This document shows, in pieces, positions 1 to 8,914 of a stretch of 64,000 nucleotides of DNA. Under the pieces are notes generated by a model. The model ran no database searches, had not been told where the DNA came from, and saw nothing but the letters and a program-made list of their open reading frames with translations. Each line of letters starts with the position of its first letter. Position 1 is the first letter of the stretch. Made by a program: the position numbers and the translations under genes. This DNA comes from Candidatus Zipacnadia bacterium (lineage in GTDB: Bacteria; Armatimonadota; Zipacnadia; Zipacnadales; UBA5352), in the NCBI GenBank assembly GCA_029820945.1, contig JALGUJ010000005.1, positions 20,588-84,587 of the forward strand, given 5' to 3'.

Positions 1-1404
1 TGAGGCCTCGCGACCGCGGGCCAACGCGAAGCGCACCTGCTCGGCGAAGGCGGCCCATAGGTCCTCGAAGGTCGCAAGCCGATCAGGCTCGGGGGTCGCT
101 GCGCCCGCCATCTCCCCGCTCACCGGGTCGCGGCCGCCGGTCATGGCAAGCAGCACCATGCGCGGGACATTGTAGAAGCCGCCCGGGCCGCTCCCGGCCT
201 CAAGGCCGGGGACGAAGGCGTTGTGGCAGGCGCTGTGAGCGTAGCAGCGCGCATCGGGCTCCGGGACGCCGTTCTCGACCAGGCCGGGGATGACCACCGC
301 GTCATTGTAGACGGTGACGGGCAGGCGATCGGCCATCAGCCCCGTGATACTCCCGAGGAGCGCCGCGTCCATGTCGGCGTGGTAGCGGAGCAGGAGCGTC
401 GGCTCCTTGTAGGCCAGGCGGCGGATCGCGTCGGCGATCGCAAGGGACAGCTCGTTCTCGGCCGGGGCGCCATCCCGGGTGACGCCGCCAACCGTCACGT
501 AAAGGTGGCTGTAACGACAGGGCGAGCGGCGGTGATTCGACTCGAAGTCCGACGCGTTCCCGGCGGTTTGCGTCAGTCGCAGCAGGAACATCGCCAGCAG
601 CGTCACCGCATCGTCACGCGCAAGCTGGCCGCGCTCGATGCTGGTACGGTAGAAAGGCAGGAGGTACTGATCGACCCGCCCGGGCGTGACGTCACGCCCA
701 CCCACGAGGCACGAGAGCGCCATGTGCACGATCTGCAGCAGTTGCAGCGCCTCCGGCAGGTCCACCGGCGGGTCCCAGGCGACGCGATCGCAGCGCGCGG
801 CGATCAGCTCAAGCTCGCGGCGGCGCCGGGGCCCGGCATGGCGCGCCAGCTCAAGCGCCCTCGACGCGTACCGGCGCAGGAGCGTCGAGACCGCCTGCAT
901 CGCCGCGATGGCCGCTCTGTAGAACTCGGCCCGCGCGGCATCACCTGGCAGCACTGAAAGCCGCTCTAGCGCATATGCCGCGATGCCACCCAGGCCGCGC
1001 TGCAGGAGCAGATCCCACTCCGGGACGCAGATGGAGATGCCGTCGAACCACCCGGGCACGCCCGGCTCCACGAACAACTCCGGGCGCCGGGCGATCAGCG
1101 CCTCTTCCTCGGCGCTCGGGATCACTGCGGGCATCTGGCCGACGATGGTATCCTCGTCCAGGATGACGGGCGTGATGCCCTCACAGAGGTCGCGGAGGAC
1201 GGCTGCCTGGCGCGGCACCCGCTCCAGCGACGCGTGCTCGCGCTCGGCCGCCATGAGGATGCGGGCGCGCTCCATGCACACCAGGCGCTCGTCCTCAGCC
1301 AGGCGGCGCGCGCGCAGGCGGTCGAGCCGGGTGGCATCGACCGCGACGGGTGCGCCTGCCTGCTCAAGCTCGGACATCGGCTTGCTCTCCATACGGGCAA
1401 CCAT
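1..1404 (-). CDS. glycyl-radical enzyme of the pyruvate formate-lyase family, N-terminal part (runs off left edge)
   Basis: The 468 visible residues match the PFL-type glycyl-radical enzyme domain. Blocks such as GRVDQYLLPFY (about residue 240), an ENELSLAIADA stretch, LLRYH, YNDAVVIPGLVENGV and the loop DARCYAHSACHNAF are in the family order. The thiyl-radical cysteine should be C393, in SACHN. Other family members read GCVE (eliminases and dehydratases) or ACCVS (PFL), so the usual Glu two residues after Cys is Asn here. The C-terminal glycyl-radical loop lies beyond the window, and so does any activating SAM enzyme. I chose ATG at 1404; ATG at 1392 (MESKPM) is an alternative, and neither has a strong Shine-Dalgarno. 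It follows a ceramidase-like gene by 55 nt and is probably cotranscribed with it. Family assignment is firm; the substrate is unknown. Confidence 0.85.
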   Translation of the reverse strand, partial: MVARMESKPMSELEQAGAPVAVDATRLDRLRARRLAEDERLVCMERARILMAAEREHASLERVPRQAAVLRDLCEGITPVILDEDTIVGQMPAVIPSAEEEALIARRPELFVEPGVPGWFDGISICVPEWDLLLQRGLGGIAAYALERLSVLPGDAARAEFYRAAIAAMQAVSTLLRRYASRALELARHAGPRRRRELELIAARCDRVAWDPPVDLPEALQLLQIVHMALSCLVGGRDVTPGRVDQYLLPFYRTSIERGQLARDDAVTLLAMFLLRLTQTAGNASDFESNHRRSPCRYSHLYVTVGGVTRDGAPAENELSLAIADAIRRLAYKEPTLLLRYHADMDAALLGSITGLMADRLPVTVYNDAVVIPGLVENGVPEPDARCYAHSACHNAFVPGLEAGSGPGGFYNVPRMVLLAMTGGRDPVSGEMAGAATPEPDRLATFEDLWAAFAEQVRFALARGREAS

Positions 1405-1459
1405 CTGACCGCCGGGACCGGCGCAATGGCGACGGTTGCCGCTTACCCGCGGCTTCCAG

Positions 1460-2785
1460 CTACTCCACCATCCGCCACATCAGCACCTGAGCGCTGTCGG
1501 CGATCCGGCGACCGGCGTCGGCGATGAGCCGGTGCGACTGCGTCGGGCGGGCGCCGTAGGCCCAGCGCGAGGCCTGGTCGGTGGTCGGAATATACCCGAA
1601 CCAGGCGTTCGAGAGCGACGCGACCGCCGTCCAGTCGGTTGGCGACCAGCGCTTGACCTCCAGCCCCCACGCCGCGAAGACCTCGCTGGGCAGGCCCACG
1701 AACAGCAGGTCACCCAGGCGCAGCACCTGGACCGGCACCTCCGCGACGTCGCCGTCATGGGTCCACTCATCGAAGCAGCGCACCCAGGCCTCGTCGAGAT
1801 ACGGCAGCTCCTCCTGCGCGCGCAGGCTCTCAATGTGCACGCGCAGCTTCTCAGTGCGGATGTAGTACGGGATCTCCAGATCCTCCCACGCGACCGCGAT
1901 GCCGCCGCTCTCGAGCGGCTCGGCCTTCTCCGAGCAGTTGATGGCGGCGCCGGCCAGCGCCCGGCCGACCTGCACGGCCTTCGCCTCGCCGCTCTGTGGC
2001 AGGCGCGAGGGCTCCCAACGCCTGTGGTAGACGTCACCGTTGGGCGCGTTGAGCAGCACGGTCACGAAGTCATCGCCATACATGCCGCACATCGCGCGGG
2101 ACAGCTCGCCCGGCCAGTCGGCTGAGATGAAGTCGGCGCTCCCGCCACCGATCACGTTCGCGTGCATGCCATAGCAGGCTACCATGCCGCGCGGGGTACC
2201 GTCGAACTCGCGGATCCCCAGCGCCAGCAGCTCAGGGTCGGTCGGGCCGGCCGGGCCGATGAGGCCCTCCGCGCTGGTGCCCATGTGCTCTGACCCATCC
2301 CTGAGCCTGAACACGCGGCAGACGCCGGTGTCGTCCACGGTGCGACCCGGGAAGAGGAGGGCGTCGAACATGTCGTCCGCGGCCGCTGAGACGGTGTCGG
2401 CGATCGCGCGCGGCAAGTCCTGCAGCCACTCGGGATTGACCCACTCGCCGCGGATCGCCGGCCGCACCGCCGGGCCGGTGTGCGTGTGGGTGGCGCAGAT
2501 CAGCACGGCCTCCTCGGGCATGTCGAGGCGCCCGCCAATCATCGACCGCGCCTCGTCTCCCCAGCCGCGATCGACGGCGATCAGGTCGAGGCTCACCAGC
2601 ACGACGCGCCTGCCCTCGGACTCAAGCACCGCGGCGTGGCAGTGGAGGTGATCGCGCACGCTCGTGGCCTCGCGGTCGTGGAAGAAGCCGGCCATCATGG
2701 CCGGGATCGGTGGCGTGATGCGCGTGCGCGCCAGCCCGGCGCGGATCGCCGGCAGACCGTCGGTGTTGTACGCTGAGGCGGGCAT
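1460..2785 (-). CDS. neutral/alkaline ceramidase N-terminal domain-like protein (copy 1)
   Basis: This 441-residue protein starts at ATG 2785, where GGAGGGG lies 6 nt upstream; a longer frame upstream lacks such a site. It begins with the IRAGLARTRITPP block and has the CATHTHTGP motif (H100, H102), both typical of the neutral/alkaline non-lysosomal ceramidase N-terminal family, whose motif His residues bind zinc in true ceramidases. It is much shorter than real ceramidases (650-780 residues) and lacks their C-terminal domain. No signal peptide is visible, so it is probably cytoplasmic or non-classically exported. True ceramide hydrolysis is doubtful; many short family members are of unknown substrate. 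It is a paralogue of the next gene (2863-4239) and lies in the same direction. Confidence 0.85.
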   Translation of the reverse strand: MPASAYNTDGLPAIRAGLARTRITPPIPAMMAGFFHDREATSVRDHLHCHAAVLESEGRRVVLVSLDLIAVDRGWGDEARSMIGGRLDMPEEAVLICATHTHTGPAVRPAIRGEWVNPEWLQDLPRAIADTVSAAADDMFDALLFPGRTVDDTGVCRVFRLRDGSEHMGTSAEGLIGPAGPTDPELLALGIREFDGTPRGMVACYGMHANVIGGGSADFISADWPGELSRAMCGMYGDDFVTVLLNAPNGDVYHRRWEPSRLPQSGEAKAVQVGRALAGAAINCSEKAEPLESGGIAVAWEDLEIPYYIRTEKLRVHIESLRAQEELPYLDEAWVRCFDEWTHDGDVAEVPVQVLRLGDLLFVGLPSEVFAAWGLEVKRWSPTDWTAVASLSNAWFGYIPTTDQASRWAYGARPTQSHRLIADAGRRIADSAQVLMWRMVE

Positions 2786-2802
2786 GGCGCCCCTCCGGAA
2801 CG

Positions 2803-2837
2803 GCGGGAATTGGGAATGGGCAATCGGCAACAGGGAA
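2803..2837 (+). repeat. degenerate heptamer repeat, five units
   Basis: In the gap between the two ceramidase-like genes, five consecutive 7-nt units fit NNGGGAA or a one-base variant: GCGGGAA, TTGGGAA, TGGGCAA, TCGGCAA, CAGGGAA. The regular G-tract every 7 nt is unlike the surrounding coding DNA. A related but different heptamer run occurs at 29175-29195. It resembles the short tandem heptamers known from cyanobacteria; function is unknown. Confidence 0.55.
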
Positions 2838-2862
2838 GGGCGACGACGAACGCCGTCGCGGT

Positions 2863-4239
2863 CTACGTGTCATTCGGCGGCACTGCGCTGCCGCCCTCAC
2901 CCATGCGCGGGCGGTCGTGCTCGGCTTCGCCCTCCCACAGATCCCACATCGCGACCTGCACCGCGTCGGTCATCTTCCGGCCACCGTCGGCCTCCAGACG
3001 CCGCGACAGGATCGGCTTGGCGCCGTAAGCCCCGCGCAGGGCCTGGTCGCTCGTGGGGATGTAGCCGAACCAGTCGTTGGCCAGCTCGGCCACGAAGGTC
3101 CACCGGCCGGGCGACCAGTGCTTGATCTCCAGCCCCCAGCCGACAAAGACCTCGCTGGGGATGCCCACGATCGCGACGTCGCCCACGCGCATGACCTGGA
3201 CAGGCACCCGCGCGACCTCGCCGTCGTGCGGCCAGTCCTCGAAGGCATCGATCACGTACCGGTCCCGGGGGCTGATCTCGTCCCCGGCGCGCAGTTGCTC
3301 GACCTCCGCGCGCATCTCGTCATCGCGGGTGTAGTAGGGAATATCCACGTGGCGGAAGATGCAGCCGATCTCGCCGGTCTCCAGCGGCTCGGCCAGCTCG
3401 GTGGCGTCCACCGCCAGCCCGGCCATGGCGCGCCCCATCTGCGTCGCCTTCTCGATGCCCTTGCCGACCCATCGGCTCTCATACCAGTGCCCGTGGTTGA
3501 TGTCGCCGCAGGTGCCCTGCAGGAAGACCGTCACGCACTGGTCGCCGTAGATGTTGCGCAGCGTTGCGGCCATGCGGCCCGGCCATCCCGCCGAGATCCC
3601 GTTGCCCCCGACCGTGTCCGCGTGCATGGCGTAGTTCGCCACCATGGCGCGCACGGTGCCCTGGCGATCGCGCACGCATAGAGCCATCAGCTCGGGGTCG
3701 ATGGGGCCCGCCGGGCCGAGCGTTCCCTCCTTGCCGAAGACCTCGCTCGCGTCCGGGCGGCGGCCAATGCGGTTGCTGCCCATGCGGTCCTCGTAGCCCC
3801 GCGCAGGCAGCAGCACGGCGTCGAACATCTCCTCGCACGCGGCCTCAACCGACGAGGCGATCAGCCCCGGTACGCTCTCCAGCCACTCGTCGTTCGTGGG
3901 GATGATCCGGCCCCGTCGCATCTCCGGGCCCGTGTGCGTGTGCGTGGCGCAGATGAGCGCGTTGCCGGCCGGGATGCCGATGCGCTCTTCGATGCGCCCG
4001 CGCGCGGGGTCGGCGATGTCGCCCGGCATGCAGATGACATCGCAGGAGACCAGCGCGATGCGCTCTCCCCTACTCTCCAGCACCAGCGCGTTGGCGTAGA
4101 GCGGGTCCTCGACGCGGTCTGAGGTGCGCGGCGTGAAGTAGCCTGCCAACGCGGTGCCGACCGGTGGCGTGATCTCAACGCGGGCCGAGCCCGCGCGTAT
4201 CTCCGGCAGCCCCTCCATGTCGATGGGTCCGTCGGGCAT
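2863..4239 (-). CDS. neutral/alkaline ceramidase N-terminal domain-like protein (copy 2)
   Basis: This 458-residue paralogue of the 1460-2785 product shares the same order of blocks: IRAGSARVEITPP near residue 15, VVSCDVIC-like strand, CATHTHTGP with H100 and H102, and the C-terminal W-G-EIK-WSP and WFGYIPT-like segments. ATG 4239 is preceded by GGAGG 8 nt upstream. There is no signal peptide and no C-terminal ceramidase domain. As for copy 1, the fold and metal site are supported but the substrate is not. The two copies and the glycyl-radical enzyme downstream read in one direction with gaps of 77 and 55 nt, so an operon starting here is likely. Confidence 0.85.
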   Translation of the reverse strand: MPDGPIDMEGLPEIRAGSARVEITPPVGTALAGYFTPRTSDRVEDPLYANALVLESRGERIALVSCDVICMPGDIADPARGRIEERIGIPAGNALICATHTHTGPEMRRGRIIPTNDEWLESVPGLIASSVEAACEEMFDAVLLPARGYEDRMGSNRIGRRPDASEVFGKEGTLGPAGPIDPELMALCVRDRQGTVRAMVANYAMHADTVGGNGISAGWPGRMAATLRNIYGDQCVTVFLQGTCGDINHGHWYESRWVGKGIEKATQMGRAMAGLAVDATELAEPLETGEIGCIFRHVDIPYYTRDDEMRAEVEQLRAGDEISPRDRYVIDAFEDWPHDGEVARVPVQVMRVGDVAIVGIPSEVFVGWGLEIKHWSPGRWTFVAELANDWFGYIPTSDQALRGAYGAKPILSRRLEADGGRKMTDAVQVAMWDLWEGEAEHDRPRMGEGGSAVPPNDT

Positions 4240-4494
4240 GATGAGTCGCCTCCACGATACGCCAAATGTCAGTCCGCAGGCGATTCACCGCCGCCAGCGC
4301 TTTGCCCTCCCCCGCACAGTGCGCCGGCCTGCATTCCCCGCTGCCGGTGCTCGGCTCGCTGCAACGACCCGCGCCCTCCACGTACGCCACGAGGCCCGCA
4401 CGCCCTTCTCTCGGGCGGAAGTGTCGCGGAAGGAAGGCGCGCCGCCACGGGCGAAGGGGCCCCTGCCGCAACCCGACCGTCCGGAGGTGCACCC

Positions 4495-6585
4495 ATGAAG
4501 GCGACCGCCGGGCTGCTGGCCGCGCTGATCGCGGTCAGTGCGTGCGCCGCACCCGATCCGCTTGTCCCCGTCAGTGATGAATACGTCACCACCAGCCCCG
4601 CCTACACCTACATCCTCGACCGCGGGCCCGTCCTGACCGACGAGGGCGAGGTCGATCGAGAGTATGTCGATCTCCTCGCTCAGGGGCCGCCGAGCCTGCT
4701 CGAGAACGGCAACCTCACGCCCGGCCACCCCTACTTCGGCCCGGTGTGTGATCTAGGCGCCCTCAGGGCCGGCGAGGAGGTGCCGGTCGACGAGTTCGTA
4801 CGCCGCTATGCGCAACGCCGGGAGGCGATGCCTCGCTACATCGAGGCCGCCAGGGCGGCCGGCGTGGACCGCGTGATCGCCTACATCTGCATGATGACCA
4901 CCGGCGGCGACCCCGAGAAGCGCACCGGATTCTGGGCATTCTGGGACAACTGGGACGCGTTCGAGGACTTCAACATCCCGCCGCGGCCCGAGCTTGATCC
5001 GGTCAACTGGCAGCAGCGCCAGCCGGATGGCTCCCCGGTGATCGCCTACCGCCGCGATCACCCGCCCTATCACCCCATGTTCCGCTGGACGAACTGCATC
5101 AACAACCCCGCGTGGCGCACCTACCAGCGCTGGGTCACCGAGGAGGCCGCGCGCGTTGGGATCGACGGCTTCTTCGTGGACAACGCGGGCACCCAGCACT
5201 GCTACTGCGAGCACTGCCGCGCGGGCTTCAGGGAATGGCTCCGCTCACGGTACACGGACGCCGAGATCGAGGACCTGTTCGGCGGCGACCTGTCGATGGC
5301 GCCCGACTGGCGGCGCGGAACAGATCTGCGCACGGCCGAGACGCTGCTGTTCTGGCGTGACAGCATCCACCGTTTCCTCGGTGACATCCGCGAGTGGGGC
5401 TCGGCGATACACGGCAACTTCTTCGTCTTCCCCAACGGCCTGCACAAGCGCCACTACCACATCGCCACCAGCTTCCGCGACTGCGACCTGGCGATGGACG
5501 AGAACTCAGTGGGCGGCTTCGGCACCCATCCGGGGCAGATCACCCAGCACATCGTGGCCGGGATGTATGACCAGCATGTCAATGACAACATGCTCGCGTA
5601 CAAGTACGCCACCGGCGCGGGCTTCCCGTGCCGGATGAACCTGCTCTGCCGAAGCGGCTACCCGACGAGCGACTACGGCGCGCTCGGGCCGAACAAGTAC
5701 GTGGGGGCGCTTGGCATCGCCGAGGCCAGCGCGTTCGGAGGAGGCGGCTGCTACCTGCACCGCGGTCCGCGCCACGCAGAGTGGCTGATCCCGGTCCGCG
5801 CGAAGTGGAACGCCTTCTTTGACCGCTGCGCGCGGGACCTCGCGGGCAAGTACCCCTGGGGCCAGGTGGCGATCTTCGCCCCTGTCGCTCCCAGCTACTT
5901 CAACGACAGGATGACGTATTCGGGGGCCGAGCACACGCTGCGGACGCTGCTCGAGCGCAAGATCCTCGCCGACCTGATCACCGAGAACACCTTCACCGCC
6001 GAGCGCCTCGCGCGCTACGAGGCGGTCGTGGTCCCGTTCGTCGCGATCATGTCCGACGCGCAGATGCAGACGCTGATCGACTACGGCGACGCCGGCGGCA
6101 CGCTGGTGCTCATCGGCGAGGACGTCGCGAGCCGCGATCGATTCGGACGCGACCGCGCCGAAGCCGACCGGCAGGCGCTGCTGGACGCGGCGGCCCTGCA
6201 CACGCCCGCCAGCGTGGATCAGGCTCTAGTAGACGGCGCGGCCCTGGCGGAGCTGCCGCTCGGCGCGCGCAACGAGGCGCCACTGGTGCGCATGGCGGCC
6301 TACGTGGATGACCCGGAGGCGCCGACGGAACTCCTTCTGCACATGGTGAACTACGATGTGCACCTGGGCATGGATGAGCCGAGGCTGAACGCCGTCAGTG
6401 ACCTGGCGCTGACGGTGCCGCTGCCCACGGGCACGGTGGCGACCGGGGCGACGCTCAAGCGCCCGGACGCGGACGACCTGCCGGTCGCGGTCGCCTGCGA
6501 GGGCGGCACGGCACGGCTGACAGTGCCTGAACTGAATATCTACGCATACCTGCGCATCCCGCTGCAGAGAGGTGAGGGCCAGTGA
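4495..6585 (+). CDS. glycosidase-like lipoprotein with TIM barrel and C-terminal GATase-like domain
   Basis: This 696-residue protein starts at ATG 4495 behind GGAGGT. Its N-terminus has a lipoprotein signal ending in a V-S-A-C lipobox, which predicts membrane anchoring after export. The middle has a TIM-barrel pattern with IDGFFVDNAGTQHCYCEHC and a following GFREWL-RY segment, as in uncharacterised glycoside-hydrolase-like proteins related to GH42 and alpha-amylase-type families. The C-terminal third (ARYEAVVVPFVAIMSD, GGTLVLIGEDV) looks like the beta-galactosidase trimerisation domain. The C-x-C-x2-C cluster after the putative catalytic Asp is typical of this uncharacterised group. The next gene overlaps its stop by 4 nt. 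Catalytic activity and substrate are inferred only from fold. Confidence 0.8.
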   Translation: MKATAGLLAALIAVSACAAPDPLVPVSDEYVTTSPAYTYILDRGPVLTDEGEVDREYVDLLAQGPPSLLENGNLTPGHPYFGPVCDLGALRAGEEVPVDEFVRRYAQRREAMPRYIEAARAAGVDRVIAYICMMTTGGDPEKRTGFWAFWDNWDAFEDFNIPPRPELDPVNWQQRQPDGSPVIAYRRDHPPYHPMFRWTNCINNPAWRTYQRWVTEEAARVGIDGFFVDNAGTQHCYCEHCRAGFREWLRSRYTDAEIEDLFGGDLSMAPDWRRGTDLRTAETLLFWRDSIHRFLGDIREWGSAIHGNFFVFPNGLHKRHYHIATSFRDCDLAMDENSVGGFGTHPGQITQHIVAGMYDQHVNDNMLAYKYATGAGFPCRMNLLCRSGYPTSDYGALGPNKYVGALGIAEASAFGGGGCYLHRGPRHAEWLIPVRAKWNAFFDRCARDLAGKYPWGQVAIFAPVAPSYFNDRMTYSGAEHTLRTLLERKILADLITENTFTAERLARYEAVVVPFVAIMSDAQMQTLIDYGDAGGTLVLIGEDVASRDRFGRDRAEADRQALLDAAALHTPASVDQALVDGAALAELPLGARNEAPLVRMAAYVDDPEAPTELLLHMVNYDVHLGMDEPRLNAVSDLALTVPLPTGTVATGATLKRPDADDLPVAVACEGGTARLTVPELNIYAYLRIPLQRGEGQ

Positions 6586-7331
6586 AGCGCATCGTTGTCG
6601 CGATGGTCTTTTGCGGAGTGCTCGCTGCAGGGGCATGGGCACAGGAGGTGACGTCGCCGGTCCTCCGGCACACGCACTACTTCGTGCTGGTGGATCCGGG
6701 CGAGGCGCCGGAGGTCACGCTCGAAACGCGCGCGTTCTATGACTACCATGAGGGCGTGACCGTCAAGATCACCGACCCCGGCGGCGACGTGCGCTTCGAG
6801 GGCATGGCGCCGCTCGGCCAGTCCCTGCACGCGAAGGTCCAGGGCGAGCCGGCGGACGCGTTCATGGTCACCGCCGAGCCGGGCATGAACGGGATCGTCT
6901 TCAGCGCGAACGTGCCCTGGTGTGTGTTCGTGGGCGGGCAATGGGGCCTCGGCAGCAACAACGACGTGCCACCAATGTACCTGTGGGTGCCACCGGACTG
7001 CGAGCACTTCACCGTCGCGGCGATGGCCGGATCGCCCGGCGAGTCCGGGCGCATCATGGTGGACGATCCCTCAGGTGAGCAGGCGGCGGCGATGGACAGC
7101 ACCTTCGACGAGCGGGAGGAGACGGTCATCGAGGTGCCTGCCGACCACATGGGCGCTGTCTGGACGCTGCGGTGGAGCGACCCCGAGGTCGCGGAGGGGC
7201 GCCTCGATGACATCAACACCTTCGTCGAGGGCGAGCTGACGCCCGTCCTGTGGCCGACGGCGGAGTGGGCCCAGCAGTACGGACAGACGCTCTGGGAGCG
7301 CCACCGGGCCGCGACCGCGCCGGAAGAGTAA
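6582..7331 (+). CDS. secreted protein of unknown function
   Basis: This 249-residue product starts at GTG 6582, overlapping the preceding stop codon (GTGA), so it is translationally coupled to the glycosidase-like lipoprotein. A Sec signal peptide ends at AWA before QEVTSP. The mature part is rich in beta-strand pattern and acidic residues, without a motif I recognise; a WCVFVGGQWGLGSNN segment sits near the middle. It presumably acts with the lipoprotein outside the cytoplasm. No family assigned. Confidence 0.75.
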   Translation: MKRIVVAMVFCGVLAAGAWAQEVTSPVLRHTHYFVLVDPGEAPEVTLETRAFYDYHEGVTVKITDPGGDVRFEGMAPLGQSLHAKVQGEPADAFMVTAEPGMNGIVFSANVPWCVFVGGQWGLGSNNDVPPMYLWVPPDCEHFTVAAMAGSPGESGRIMVDDPSGEQAAAMDSTFDEREETVIEVPADHMGAVWTLRWSDPEVAEGRLDDINTFVEGELTPVLWPTAEWAQQYGQTLWERHRAATAPEE

Positions 7332-7421
7332 GCCCTAAGCGGCGATTGTGCGACTATCCGGCCGCGCCACGGGTATGACGTATTCAGAGACGGGTGTTGG
7401 GCGGACAGGGGGCCGATCGGC

Positions 7422-8762
7422 GTGAGGACCCGAATCTGCGCTGCGGTCGTGCTCGCGGTTGTCCTGTCAACGTGCCTCGGGATCGCGCAGGAGGACACCG
7501 CGAAGCCATGGGAGACCTGGCGGCCGCCCGCCGTCGAGATGCCGGACCCCAACGCCTGGGAGATCTACCTGCTGGCCTTCGAGCTGGAGGAGCATATCTA
7601 CGAGCGACTGCGGGAGGAGGCCGGGCTGCCTCCCAGGCAGGAGGAGGCGGATCGGCCACCAGAACCGATGGCGGTCGCCCCGCAGCAGCCACCCCTGCTG
7701 CGATTCGGCTGGGGGCATGAGGAGCCGACGGTCGAGGAGTTACAGCGCCTCGCCGACGCCTATGATCCCGTCTTCGCCGCTCTCGAGGCGGCGATGGCCG
7801 GCGAGGCGCAGCCGCCACCGATCCGCTCGCTTGCCGATACCGAGGAAGCCTTCCCGCACTTCGCCCACTTTCGCGAGGCCGCGCGCATGTTCTCGGGCCG
7901 GGCGCTGCTGCACCGCAGGGAGGAGCGGTCGCTCGAGGCCGCGCTTGACTGCATCGCGTGCGTGCGACTCGGCGCGGACGTCGGGCAGCAGCGCAGCCTG
8001 ATCGCGGGCCTCGTGCAGGTCGCATGCCAGGCCATCGGCGAGGCGCGACTGCGCGAGGATATCTCCACGCTCGACGGCCGCGAGGCGCGGATCGCGCTCA
8101 ACGCGCTGCAGCGTGCGATGGCCGACGCAGCAGGCTTCGGCGAGATCATGGCGGGCGAGGCGATCGTGGGCAAGACACTCTTCATCGAGACGATTGCCCC
8201 GGCGCTCGGAGACGAGGCCAGGCTGGCCCAGGTCTACGGCGATGAGAAGCTGGCCCGCGAGGCACGGGGGGTGACCGCGCAGGAGACATGGCCGTTGATG
8301 GTCGAGGTCTTCGAGCGGCGCACCGAGCAGGCGCGCAAGCCGTACTGGGCGCGCGAGGCGATTGAGGCGCCCGAAAACCCGATCGTGGGGCGGTCGGTCT
8401 CCGCATTAGAGCGCGCGGGGGGCAAGTTCGCGTACATGCAGGCGCGCCTGCGACTCGCCGTAGCGGGCCTCGCCGCACAGGCGTTCAGGGCCGATGCCGG
8501 CGTCTACCCCGCCACGCTCGATGCGCTCGTGCCGGACTATCTGCAGGAGGTCCCGCGCGATCCCTTCGCCGACGCGCCAATGCGGTCGATCGCGCGCGAT
8601 CCAGTCTCCCGCGCCCATCCGGCGGCCGGTCGGGAGCCCACGGGCGCGGGCGTGCTGACGATCTACTCCGTCGGCCCCGACGGAGATGACGACGGCGGGG
8701 CAGACATCGGCCACGACCTGGACGCGGACGGCGACATCGCGCTCGTGCTGGGGGCTGACTGA
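7422..8762 (+). CDS. secreted protein with pseudopilin-like C-terminus (copy A)
   Basis: This 446-residue protein starts at GTG 7422 with an AGGGGG site 9 nt upstream. It has a Sec signal peptide ending near GIA before QEDTAKPW. The central part is helical and Ala-rich. The C-terminal 110 residues contain A-FRADAGVYPATLDALVPDYLQEVPRDPF and YSVGPDGDDDGG, the layout of the soluble C-terminal domain of type II secretion major pseudopilins, where the Asp-rich loop binds calcium. The hydrophobic prepilin helix with its cleavage site is missing, so it is not a pilin. It is a tandem paralogue of the next gene. Function unknown; such proteins are known as uncharacterised secreted proteins in Planctomycetota-like genomes. 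Confidence 0.8.
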   Translation: MRTRICAAVVLAVVLSTCLGIAQEDTAKPWETWRPPAVEMPDPNAWEIYLLAFELEEHIYERLREEAGLPPRQEEADRPPEPMAVAPQQPPLLRFGWGHEEPTVEELQRLADAYDPVFAALEAAMAGEAQPPPIRSLADTEEAFPHFAHFREAARMFSGRALLHRREERSLEAALDCIACVRLGADVGQQRSLIAGLVQVACQAIGEARLREDISTLDGREARIALNALQRAMADAAGFGEIMAGEAIVGKTLFIETIAPALGDEARLAQVYGDEKLAREARGVTAQETWPLMVEVFERRTEQARKPYWAREAIEAPENPIVGRSVSALERAGGKFAYMQARLRLAVAGLAAQAFRADAGVYPATLDALVPDYLQEVPRDPFADAPMRSIARDPVSRAHPAAGREPTGAGVLTIYSVGPDGDDDGGADIGHDLDADGDIALVLGAD

Positions 8763-8914
8763 AGGCAGCACGGTCTGACCAACGCGAGTGAGGCAGAGCC
8801 ATGCCGCCGGCACCGGGCGGGCGAGGGAGCGCGGCGGCACCGGCGGCGGCACGAGCGCCGGCAGCCGACGGCGAGCGTACTGCGGAGGGACCGCGGGGGC
8901 GAGGGATGATTGAT

